A stretch of 16,052 bases of DNA from JAXDLW01 sp046262515 (GTDB taxonomy: Bacteria; Chloroflexota; Dormibacteria; DASZGP01): assembly GCA_046262515.1 (NCBI GenBank), contig JBHEMP010000158.1, forward strand, positions 1 to 16,052, in the 5' to 3' direction. The number at the start of each line of letters is the position of its first letter. Within the stretch, counting starts at the first letter, position 1. Shown piece by piece: positions 1 to 6,397 of this stretch. The notes beneath the pieces were generated by a model. That model was not told the DNA's origin and did not search any database. It saw only the letters and a program-made list of their open reading frames with translations. The position numbers and the translations under genes are program-made.

Positions 1-114
1 GAGTTCGCGAGGCCCCGCCACCTTTGCGCCGGCCTCCAGCAACCGCCGGCGAGTGTCAGCGAGGTCCGGACCGAGGTACTTCAGCTCCACCTCGACGCTG
101 TTGCCGCGTCCCAT
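1..114 (-). CDS. CYTH-domain protein, N-terminal part (partial at window edge)
   Basis: Only the first 38 codons are in the window, read on the minus strand from an ATG at 114. The peptide starts MGRGNSVEVELKYLGPD and continues into an amphipathic helix (DTRRRLLEAGAKVAG). The ExExK signature near the N-terminus, here EVELK at residues 8-12, is the hallmark of the CYTH superfamily (class IV adenylate cyclase CyaB, thiamine triphosphatase, inorganic triphosphatase); these acidic and basic side chains bind metal and triphosphate in the tunnel fold. Which reaction this member performs cannot be told from 38 residues. It is transcribed divergently from the mrfA-like helicase, with 123 nt between starts. 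No Shine-Dalgarno is seen, but a -10-like TATTCT lies 8 nt upstream of the ATG, suggesting a leaderless message. The family call rests on one motif plus the predicted beta-strand/helix order. Confidence 0.68.
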   Translation of the reverse strand, partial: MGRGNSVEVELKYLGPDLADTRRRLLEAGAKVAGPREL

Positions 115-122
115 CGCGGCCA

Positions 123-128
123 AGAATA
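123..128 (-). promoter_or_regulatory. candidate -10 box for the CYTH gene
   Basis: TATTCT on the minus strand, 8 nt upstream of the CYTH ATG at 114. This would put the transcription start at or next to the start codon. No convincing -35 hexamer is visible in this GC-rich stretch, so this is a weak, position-based call. Confidence 0.3.
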
Positions 129-201
129 GCGGTCGGACGACGTCCCCGCGCCGGCCCAGAAATACGAATTATTGATATTTTTCGCGGGCAGGTGCGAACG
201 C

Positions 202-230
202 TTGTGCCCCGAACAGCCGTACGTTATGAT
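202..230 (+). promoter_or_regulatory. promoter of the mrfA-like gene (TTGTGC, 17 nt, TATGAT)
   Basis: A -35 hexamer TTGTGC (202-207) and a -10 hexamer TATGAT (225-230) are separated by exactly 17 nt, the optimal sigma70-type spacing. Transcription would begin about 7 nt past the -10, at 237-238, which is where the ATG at 238 lies. The promoter therefore predicts a leaderless mRNA and selects 238 over the ATG at 226, which overlaps the -10 box itself. Confidence 0.6.
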
Positions 231-237
231 CCGCGCG

Positions 238-2580
238 ATGGTTGCTGCGTCCGCGGTCGAGATCCTCGACGGCCTTCTCACGGATCCAAGCTTCCGGTCG
301 GGTGTCGTGCTCGACGAGCTGATTCCCGGTAGGCAGGCTACCTACGAGCCGATCCCACCCGGCGTGCCCGTGCGGCTGCGCGCGGCGCTCGAGACCCGGG
401 GCATGGACCGCCTCTACTCTCACCAGGCCGAGGTTCTTCGGGCCGTCGGTGCCGGCCGACACACGGTGGTGGTCACTCCGACCGCCTCGGGCAAGACGCT
501 TGCCTACAACCTGCCGGTGTTGTCACGGCTGCTGGATAAGCCGGAGGGAAGGGCCCTGTACCTCTTTCCCACCAAGGCGCTCGCCCAAGATCAGTTGGCC
601 GAGCTGACCGGGCTGTGTGACCACCTCGACGCCGGCATCAGGACCCACACCTACGACGGTGATACGCCGCCAAACGCCCGCTCCGCAATCCGTGAGGCCG
701 GGCACGTTGTCATAACCAACCCCGACATGCTCCACGCCGCGATCCTGCCGCACCACACAAAGTGGCTGAAGCTCTTCCAGAACCTGCAGTACGTGGTCAT
801 TGACGAACTGCATGCGTACCGCGGTGTCTTTGGTAGTCACCTGGCGAACGTGATGCGGCGGCTGCACCGCGTCTGTGAGTTCTACGGTTCGGACCCGGTC
901 TTTATCCTGGCCTCGGCAACCATCGCCAACCCCGGTGAACTGGCGTCCAAGATCGTGGAGCGGGACGTCCTGGTTGTGGATCGCAACGGGTCGCCGGCGG
1001 CCCCGCGGCGGTTGGTTTTTTACAACCCGCCGGTGACGAATGCGGAACTGGGCCTCCGGCGCTCCTCCCTCCTGGAGACGCAGCGCATCGCCAGCGCCAT
1101 GCTGGGCGGGGGAGCGCAGACGATTGTCTTCGGGCGCAGCCGCGTCCAGGTGGAGGTGCTGCTCAGCTACCTGAAGCAGGCACACGGGGATCGCCTCGGT
1201 CGAAGCGGCGATATTCGCGGTTACCGCGGCGGCTACTTGCCCGGGCAACGCCGCGAGATAGAGGCCGGGCTGCGCAGCGGGCAGGTGCGGGGGGTGGTCG
1301 CCACCAACGCACTGGAACTCGGCATCGACGTGGGGCAGATGCAGGCCGCCGTCCTCTGCGGCTACCCAGGGAGCATCGCGTCGACGTGGCAACAGCTGGG
1401 GCGCGCCGGCCGCCGGGAGGAGCCGTCGGTCGGCATCATGGTCTGTTCGAGCAACCCCGTCGACCAGTTCCTGGCGGCGCACCCGGAGTATTTCCTGTCC
1501 AGGTCCCCGGAGCACGGCCTGGTTGACCCGGACAACCTGCTGGTACTGATGGGTCACCTACAGGCCTCCCTCTTCGAGGTCCCCTTTGCAGAGGGGGAGG
1601 CGTTCGGCGGCGCTGACCCAGCGGAGATGCTGCAGGTGCTGGAGGAAGAGGGCCAGGCCCACCACTCACAGCACCGTTGGTTCTGGGCCGCGGACGCCTT
1701 CCCGGCCAGCGAGGTGTCGTTGCGGTCAGTCCTGGCTGAGAACGTGGTCATTATCGACACCTCAAATGCCGCCACGTCATCCGCGGGCGGAGCGCCCAAC
1801 TCGGGTGCCCGCGTCATCGGAGAGATGGACCAGTTCGCCGCCCAGACGCTGCTGCACGACCAGGCCATCTACCTCCACGAGGGACAGCAATACCACGTCG
1901 ACCGCCTTGACTGGGGTGAGAAGAAGGCGTATGTCCGCCCGGTCAACGTCGACTACTACACCGACGCCGACCGCGCCGCGTCGGTCCAACCGCTGGAAAC
2001 ATTCGATCTCACCCCGGGGGCCATCTCGCGGGCGCACGGCGAGGTGCAGGTGACCTCCCTGGCGACGGTCTTTAAAAAAGTCCGCTACTACACCCATGAG
2101 AGCATCGGCGCGGGTCCGATTGACCTTCCTCAGGTGGATATGCACACCACCAGCTACTGGCTGAGAGTGGGGGAGGAGCTGACGACAACCTTCAGCCGGC
2201 TTGAACTCGAAGTCGGGCTGCAGGGCCTGGCAAACGTGCTGCGGTATACAGCTTCGGTATTCCTGATGTGTGATCCCCGGGACCTTGGTGTGGCGCCTCA
2301 GGTGCGATCACCGCAGACGGGTGGTCCGACCGTATTCATCTATGACGTCTTCCCCGGCGGCGTGGGGCTCAGCCCGCGACTGTTCGGCATGCATGATGCC
2401 CTGCTGCGGGCGGGCTCCGAGTTGATCGCCGCTTGCCCGTGTGCCAACGGCTGCCCGTCGTGCATCGGGGCCATATTTGACCGCGACGTTGACGCCAAGC
2501 AGGTCGCCCTGCGACTCTGCCGCGGTGAGCCCGGGACCGCCCGGCTGAGGAGTCGGGGTGCTGCTGCGGGAGCGGCTTGA
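238..2580 (+). CDS. mrfA: MrfA-like DEAD/DEAH-family DNA helicase with C-terminal DUF1998/zinc-binding domain
   Basis: A superfamily 2 helicase of 780 aa from the ATG at 238. Visible motifs: Walker A TASGKT (residues 82-87), Walker B DELH (189-192), motif III SAT (226-228), motif V region ATNALELGIDVG, and motif VI QLGRAGR (386-392). The C-terminal part carries a cysteine cluster CPCANGCPSC (C733, C735, C739, C742) typical of the DUF1998 zinc-binding domain. This architecture is that of Bacillus subtilis MrfA (YprA), a 3'-5' DNA helicase that works with the nuclease MrfB to repair mitomycin C adducts independently of UvrABC (established knowledge). Length is close to the family's usual 750-800 aa. 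The reading frame extends upstream to a TTG at 172, but the promoter and the leaderless start argue for 238. The next gene overlaps its end and encodes the expected MrfB-like partner, which strongly supports the assignment. Confidence 0.92.
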   Translation: MVAASAVEILDGLLTDPSFRSGVVLDELIPGRQATYEPIPPGVPVRLRAALETRGMDRLYSHQAEVLRAVGAGRHTVVVTPTASGKTLAYNLPVLSRLLDKPEGRALYLFPTKALAQDQLAELTGLCDHLDAGIRTHTYDGDTPPNARSAIREAGHVVITNPDMLHAAILPHHTKWLKLFQNLQYVVIDELHAYRGVFGSHLANVMRRLHRVCEFYGSDPVFILASATIANPGELASKIVERDVLVVDRNGSPAAPRRLVFYNPPVTNAELGLRRSSLLETQRIASAMLGGGAQTIVFGRSRVQVEVLLSYLKQAHGDRLGRSGDIRGYRGGYLPGQRREIEAGLRSGQVRGVVATNALELGIDVGQMQAAVLCGYPGSIASTWQQLGRAGRREEPSVGIMVCSSNPVDQFLAAHPEYFLSRSPEHGLVDPDNLLVLMGHLQASLFEVPFAEGEAFGGADPAEMLQVLEEEGQAHHSQHRWFWAADAFPASEVSLRSVLAENVVIIDTSNAATSSAGGAPNSGARVIGEMDQFAAQTLLHDQAIYLHEGQQYHVDRLDWGEKKAYVRPVNVDYYTDADRAASVQPLETFDLTPGAISRAHGEVQVTSLATVFKKVRYYTHESIGAGPIDLPQVDMHTTSYWLRVGEELTTTFSRLELEVGLQGLANVLRYTASVFLMCDPRDLGVAPQVRSPQTGGPTVFIYDVFPGGVGLSPRLFGMHDALLRAGSELIAACPCANGCPSCIGAIFDRDVDAKQVALRLCRGEPGTARLRSRGAAAGAA
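2547..2552 (+). promoter_or_regulatory. Shine-Dalgarno of the mrfB-like gene
   Basis: GAGGAG inside the end of the helicase coding sequence, 5 nt upstream of the GTG at 2558. It fixes the start of the nuclease gene and indicates translation within a bicistronic mRNA. Confidence 0.7.
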
Positions 2581-3793
2581 GCGGCTCGGGCGGCCGGCCC
2601 GTCCCCACGGCGCGCGCAGCGAGGCGGATCTCAGCGTCCTGGCGCGCGGCCTCGATGGCGAGGTTCGGGAGAACGGCTGGGGGCCGTACGTCGTCGTCGA
2701 GCAGGTGCTGCCGATGCCGCCCGGGCTGCAGTGGAACCCGCTCGAGCCGGGGTGGCTGGCGGGCGGCCTCCAGGAGCCACTCGAGGAAGGTGGACTCTGC
2801 TTTTTCGACACCGAGACCACCGGGCTGAACGGAGGTGTGGGCAACCACGCCTTCCTCGTCGCACTGGCCTGGCGAATGGGCTCCTCGCTGCTGATGCGCC
2901 AGTACGTCCTGCCCGACCCCGGCCTTGAGCTGCCCTTCCTGGAGGCGATATCCGCGGACATGGGCGCCAGCGGCGCACTCGTGAGCTATAACGGCAAGAC
3001 GTTCGACGTACCGGTGCTGGAGGGTCGGCTGCTGCTGTCGCGGAGGTCGTCCGATTGCCTTCGCCGTCCGCATCTCGACCTCCTTCACCCTTCGCGACGC
3101 CTGTTCAAGGCCCGCCTCGGTGCCTGCAACCTCCAGAACGTAGAGCAGATGGTCCTGGGACGGGACCGTGGCGAGGACATCCCCGGCTTCCTGATCCCGG
3201 AAATGTACTTCAACTACCTCCGGCACCGCGACCCCGCCGTTCTCCGCGAAGTGCTGGCCCACAACCGGCAGGACGTGGTCAGCCTGAGCCTACTTCTCGA
3301 TCACCTCGTGCGCTGCCTGCGAGAGGAGAGTGGCGCCCACCCCCTTGACCGCTTCGGCGCCGCCCGTCTGCTCGAGGCGGTAGGTCAGCCCGAGCGGGCG
3401 CTGACGGTCTACGGCGGGTTGTGGGAGGAGTGCGGGGGCTGCTGGGACGGCGAGGTGTGGCCGGGAACCTGGACGCCCATCGAACTTGCATATGTGGTGG
3501 GACTGCGGCTGGCGACAATGCACCGTCGCCGCGGCGCGCTGGAGGAAGGGGAAGAGGTGTTGTCATGGCTCTGGCGCCGCCACCCGCGCGCCTGGGAAGC
3601 GGCCATCATGCTGGCCAAACACCTGGAGCACCGGCGCAAGGACCGTGTTGCCGCAGCGGAGGTGGTCGGAGCCGCGATCGCTGCCCTGGAGACGGAGCGC
3701 TACCTGGCGCCGCGGGAGGAGAAATGCCTGGCTGACCTGCGCAGGCGCGCTGAGCGGCTGGCGGTAAGGACGGTTCGGACCCGGGTGGCCTAG
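2558..3793 (+). CDS. mrfB: MrfB-like DEDDh-type exonuclease (RNase H-like fold) with TPR-like C-terminus
   Basis: A 411-aa protein from a GTG at 2558, overlapping the helicase gene by 23 nt. The central domain is an RNase H-like exonuclease: Exo I is CFFDTETTGL (D84, E86), Exo II is VSYNGKTFDVPVL (D150) and Exo III is HNRQDV (H235, D239), giving all four acidic residues of the DEDD set plus the histidine of the DEDDh class. The last 140 residues are helical with a TPR-like pattern (AARLLEAVGQPERAL and following). B. subtilis MrfB (YprB) has this domain order and is the metal-dependent exonuclease partner of MrfA in mitomycin C repair (established knowledge). The coupled start implies a stoichiometric helicase-nuclease pair. 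The N-terminal 75 residues include a YVVVEQVLPMPP segment resembling the lead-in of YprB homologues. The stop codon shares a CTAG with the stop of the convergent M23 gene. Confidence 0.9.
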   Translation: MLLRERLERLGRPARPHGARSEADLSVLARGLDGEVRENGWGPYVVVEQVLPMPPGLQWNPLEPGWLAGGLQEPLEEGGLCFFDTETTGLNGGVGNHAFLVALAWRMGSSLLMRQYVLPDPGLELPFLEAISADMGASGALVSYNGKTFDVPVLEGRLLLSRRSSDCLRRPHLDLLHPSRRLFKARLGACNLQNVEQMVLGRDRGEDIPGFLIPEMYFNYLRHRDPAVLREVLAHNRQDVVSLSLLLDHLVRCLREESGAHPLDRFGAARLLEAVGQPERALTVYGGLWEECGGCWDGEVWPGTWTPIELAYVVGLRLATMHRRRGALEEGEEVLSWLWRRHPRAWEAAIMLAKHLEHRRKDRVAAAEVVGAAIAALETERYLAPREEKCLADLRRRAERLAVRTVRTRVA

Positions 3794-5202
3794 CCCAGGG
3801 AGTTTGAGGGGCCCCCCTGGGGCAGGTATGGCATCGGGTCGATGGGAGTGTTGTTGGTGCGCAGCTCGAAATGAAGGTGAGGTCCGCTGGAGTTGCCGGT
3901 TGAGCCCATCAGCCCGATCAGGTCTCCCTGGTGGACCTGCTGGCCGACCTTGACCTGGTAGGCGTTCAAATGCCCGTAAAGGGTCATGTACTGGTTTTTG
4001 CAGGGCCCACCGGTAACCGGGCGATCCATGCAATGGGCAATGACGACGTGGCGGCCGTAACCGATCAGGACTCCGTTGAGCATGCTGTCACTCGCCGAGG
4101 CCACGATGCCGTCGTCCGCAGCCAGGATGGGTGTGCCAGAGTCGGCGGCGACGTCCACGCCGGCATGGAAATGCGCCGCGCCGAAGCCGGGCGGCTCAGC
4201 CGCGTAGTCGGTCGCGCCAAAGCCCTGCGTGATGACACCCTTCTGGGCCGGCCAGATAAATGGGGATTTCGAATGGGTTCCCTGCGGGGGGAACGCGGCG
4301 CTGTTCGCTGCCATCCAGGCCTGGGCGGCATTCCAGGCGGCGTCGTTGGCGGACTGGATCAGCTGGTCCTCCCGGGCAACCATGGCGGCGACGATCTTGG
4401 CCACGAGGTCCGCGCTCTGGGTGGTCGCGTTGTTGAGCTCACTGCTGGCGTCACTGATCGACGATTGAAGCTGGAGAAGGATGACGTATTGCCGGCTCTC
4501 GTCGAGAGCGAGTTGTTCCTGTGCCTTGACGAGGTCCGCCTGCTGCCTCACCGAGGTCGCGTGGTCATCCGCGAGCTTGGCGCGTTGCGACTCCAGCCTG
4601 GTCTCCTCAGCCTTGATCGAGGCGAGCATGTCGTTGCCGAACGCTTTGACCTGGACCAGGGCGGTGGCCCGTCCCAGGAAGTCGCTGATCCCGCTGCTTT
4701 CGAACAGGGAGGCCCAAAGCTGTGGTTCGAACTTGTAATTGCGCCGAAGGAAGGCGGAGTACTCCGCTCGGCGCCGGGCCAGGCGCACCCTCGTGACCTC
4801 GATTTGCTTGGCCGTCTGCACCTGCTGCAACTCCAACTCCCGGATGCGTCCCTGGATCTCGGCCATGTGCTTGCGGCTGGCTTCGATCGCGTCATGCGTC
4901 TGCTGCAGCATCTCCTGGAGACTGGCAGCCGACCCCTGGGCCATGGCGATGCTGTCCTGGAGCTTGGATTTATCGCCGTTGATGGCGGCGAGGTCCGCCT
5001 GGCAATGGTCCAGCAGCGCCTTGATCTGAGGATCGTTGGCGATCGTCGGGTCGACGGTGCAGTTCGTGGCGGTATTGGGACTGGCGCTCGGGGAAGGCTT
5101 GGGGGACGGTGGGGTCGCGGCTGTTGCGCCGACCCCTGCGAAGAGCCACAAGGCCGCCGAGCAGGCAATGGCGCGCGCGATCATCAGGCGAGGTGCAATC
5201 AT
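3790..5202 (-). CDS. secreted coiled-coil M23 (LytM-type) metallopeptidase
   Basis: A 470-aa exported protein. The ATG at 5202 is preceded by AGGAGG, and the N-terminus is a signal peptide (hydrophobic run ACSAALWLFAGVGA, likely cleavage near A28-A29) followed by a Ser/Pro linker (residues 31-42). Residues about 60-290 are long helices with heptad-like character (two coiled-coil blocks, 75-150 and 190-285), as in EnvC/NlpD-like cell-division regulators. The catalytic M23 domain spans about 312-460: HAGVD (H346, D350) and HLHFE (H442, H444) provide zinc ligands and catalytic histidine, with YGH (H411). All key residues are intact, so it should be an active peptidoglycan endopeptidase. Four cysteines in two close pairs (C48/C67, C391/C401) suggest disulfides outside the cell. 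It is divergent from the LigD-like gene and convergent with mrfB. The open frame extends upstream to 5406, but signal peptide and Shine-Dalgarno place the start at 5202. Confidence 0.9.
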   Translation of the reverse strand: MIAPRLMIARAIACSAALWLFAGVGATAATPPSPKPSPSASPNTATNCTVDPTIANDPQIKALLDHCQADLAAINGDKSKLQDSIAMAQGSAASLQEMLQQTHDAIEASRKHMAEIQGRIRELELQQVQTAKQIEVTRVRLARRRAEYSAFLRRNYKFEPQLWASLFESSGISDFLGRATALVQVKAFGNDMLASIKAEETRLESQRAKLADDHATSVRQQADLVKAQEQLALDESRQYVILLQLQSSISDASSELNNATTQSADLVAKIVAAMVAREDQLIQSANDAAWNAAQAWMAANSAAFPPQGTHSKSPFIWPAQKGVITQGFGATDYAAEPPGFGAAHFHAGVDVAADSGTPILAADDGIVASASDSMLNGVLIGYGRHVVIAHCMDRPVTGGPCKNQYMTLYGHLNAYQVKVGQQVHQGDLIGLMGSTGNSSGPHLHFELRTNNTPIDPMPYLPQGGPSNSLG

Positions 5203-5205
5203 CCG

Positions 5206-5211
5206 CCTCCT
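5206..5211 (-). promoter_or_regulatory. Shine-Dalgarno of the M23 peptidase gene
   Basis: A perfect AGGAGG on the minus strand, 3 nt from the ATG at 5202. The spacing is shorter than usual, but no other start downstream fits better: the next ATG, at 5184, is 21 nt away. It decides the start against the longer upstream frame. Confidence 0.6.
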
Positions 5212-5289
5212 AGCTTGGCGGACAGGTACCCGCGCCGTCAGCAACGGGCTGTAAAGATTTGCCAACGCTCGATGACCCCCGCGGCCCCC

Positions 5290-5295
5290 TAAGCT
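5290..5295 (+). promoter_or_regulatory. candidate -10 box of the LigD-like polymerase gene
   Basis: TAAGCT ends 7 nt before the ATG at 5303, the same geometry as at mrfA and E1 alpha, and no Shine-Dalgarno is present. A TTGCCA lies at 5259-5264 but is 25 nt away, too far for a normal -35. The call rests on position and -10 similarity. Confidence 0.42.
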
Positions 5296-5302
5296 TGGGC
5301 GC

Positions 5303-6208
5303 ATGGCGAGTTCCGTTGAAGTCGAGGTCGGGGGCCGCAAACTGAAGCTCTCCAACCTGGAGAAGATTTTGTACCCGGGCACGGGAACCACCAAGGCCGA
5401 GGTCATCGATTACTACACCCGCGTCGCGCCCGCGCTGATACCTCACATGAAGGGCCGACCGCTGACACTCAAGCGCTACCCGAACGGCGTGGAGGGGAAG
5501 TTCTTCTACGAAAAGAACGCCCCCAGCCATCGCCCCGAATGGGTCGCGACGGCCGCCATATACAGCCGGAGCAATAAAGCCGACATTAACTTTTGCCTGG
5601 TCCAGGACCTGCCCACGCTGGTCTGGGCTGCGAACCTGGCCAGCCTCGAACTGCATACGTCGCTGGCTAAGGCGAAGGAGATCATGCGGCCGACGATGGT
5701 GGTCTTCGACCTCGACCCCGGCGCGCCCGCCACGATCAAGGAGTGCTGCGGCGTGGGGCTCAGATTGCGAGACATGTTCTTACAGCTGGGGCTGCAGTGT
5801 TTCCCCAAGACCTCGGGATCAAAGGGGTTGCAGGTCTATGTCCCCCTCAACACCCCGACCAGCTACGAGGAAACCAAGCCTTTCGCACTGGCAATCGCCC
5901 AACACCTCGAGCAGGCTGATCCGCGCGGCGTTCTTTCGAACATGAAGAAGGACCTGCGAGCGGGGAAGGTTTTCGTCGATTGGAGCCAGAACGACGACCA
6001 CAAGACCACCGTCTCCGTGTATTCGATGCGGGCGCGGGACCGGCCCACCGTTTCCACACCCGTGACGTGGGCCGAGGTTGAGGCCCTCCACGGTGGAAAA
6101 ACCAGGGAACTGGCTTTTACCGCGGACCAGGTCCTGCTGAGGGTGAAGCGCCATGGTGACCTTTTCGCGCCGGTGCTGACGCTGAAGCAGAAGTTGCCGA
6201 GGCTCTGA
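5303..6208 (+). CDS. stand-alone LigD-type polymerase domain (archaeo-eukaryotic primase family)
   Basis: A 301-aa protein matching the polymerase domain of bacterial non-homologous end-joining protein LigD, without the ligase or 3'-phosphoesterase domains. It opens with the typical KLSNLEKILYPG block. The metal-binding motif is VFDLDPG (D136, D138), the third acidic residue is in KVFVDWSQN (D226), and the nucleotide-binding loop is KTSGSKGLQVYVP (171-180). H118 in LELH is also a conserved active-site position. LigD-type polymerases add or fill nucleotides, often ribonucleotides, at broken DNA ends (established knowledge); separate polymerase-only paralogues exist in mycobacteria and other high-GC bacteria. 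Gln177 stands where many LigD proteins have His (GLHVYVP). No ku or ligase gene lies nearby, so end joining would need partners elsewhere; a role in gap filling or base-excision repair is possible. Databases commonly label such proteins 'non-homologous end-joining DNA ligase', which overstates the domain content. Confidence 0.9.
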   Translation: MASSVEVEVGGRKLKLSNLEKILYPGTGTTKAEVIDYYTRVAPALIPHMKGRPLTLKRYPNGVEGKFFYEKNAPSHRPEWVATAAIYSRSNKADINFCLVQDLPTLVWAANLASLELHTSLAKAKEIMRPTMVVFDLDPGAPATIKECCGVGLRLRDMFLQLGLQCFPKTSGSKGLQVYVPLNTPTSYEETKPFALAIAQHLEQADPRGVLSNMKKDLRAGKVFVDWSQNDDHKTTVSVYSMRARDRPTVSTPVTWAEVEALHGGKTRELAFTADQVLLRVKRHGDLFAPVLTLKQKLPRL

Positions 6209-6212
6209 ATAC

Positions 6213-6243
6213 GCGGGTTTCAAACCACCCGCCAGACCCTTTT
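6213..6243 (+). terminator. possible weak terminator after the LigD-like gene
   Basis: GCGGGT (6213-6218) can pair with ACCCGC (6227-6232) around an 8-nt loop, followed 7 nt later by TTTT. The stem begins 4 nt after the stop codon. The T-run is short and distant, so termination would be inefficient; this is a tentative call. Confidence 0.33.
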
Positions 6244-6272
6244 GCCAGCTCCGTGGATATCGGCTATGTCTC

Positions 6273-6287
6273 GCGCTCCGGGAGCGC
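6273..6287. repeat. near-perfect palindrome upstream of the Asp-box gene
   Basis: GCGCTCC, one base, then GGAGCGC: 7 bp inverted arms about a central G. It sits 111 nt upstream of the Asp-box gene start and just upstream of AT-richer sequence (TAGACT 6310-6315, AATAAT 6319-6324) that could hold a -10 box. It could be an operator for a dimeric regulator or a hairpin with a CCGGG loop. No T-run follows, so it is not a typical terminator. Confidence 0.35.
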
Positions 6288-6384
6288 CCCGAGGGCGGGA
6301 TCATTCCTCTAGACTGCGAATAATTGTCCCGGGTCATTCTGCGGGGGATCGCGGCTTGGCCTGCAAGGGGCGCGTCAGTGATCG

Positions 6385-6392
6385 GAAGGAGA
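6385..6392 (+). promoter_or_regulatory. Shine-Dalgarno of the Asp-box gene
   Basis: GAAGGAGA, 5 nt upstream of the ATG at 6398. It sets the start at the signal-peptide methionine rather than at in-frame codons further upstream (frame open from 6242). Confidence 0.75.
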
Positions 6393-6397
6393 TAGCC

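Noticed and set aside
172..237. Earlier starts of the helicase (TTG at 172, ATG at 226)
   Set aside because: Both lie upstream of the predicted transcription start; the ATG at 226 is inside the -10 box. They stay possible if the promoter call is wrong.
523..1557. A 344-codon minus-strand open frame
   Set aside because: Antisense to the helicase motifs of the MrfA-like gene and without family features.
3931..5292. A 453-codon plus-strand open frame
   Set aside because: It is antisense to the M23 gene, whose signal peptide, coiled coils and HxxxD/HLH motifs are clear. The antisense product has no recognisable domain and is a GC-rich shadow frame.
5303..6208. A complete LigD-type NHEJ DNA ligase
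   Set aside because: Only the polymerase domain is present; no ligase KxDG motif or phosphoesterase domain is seen.
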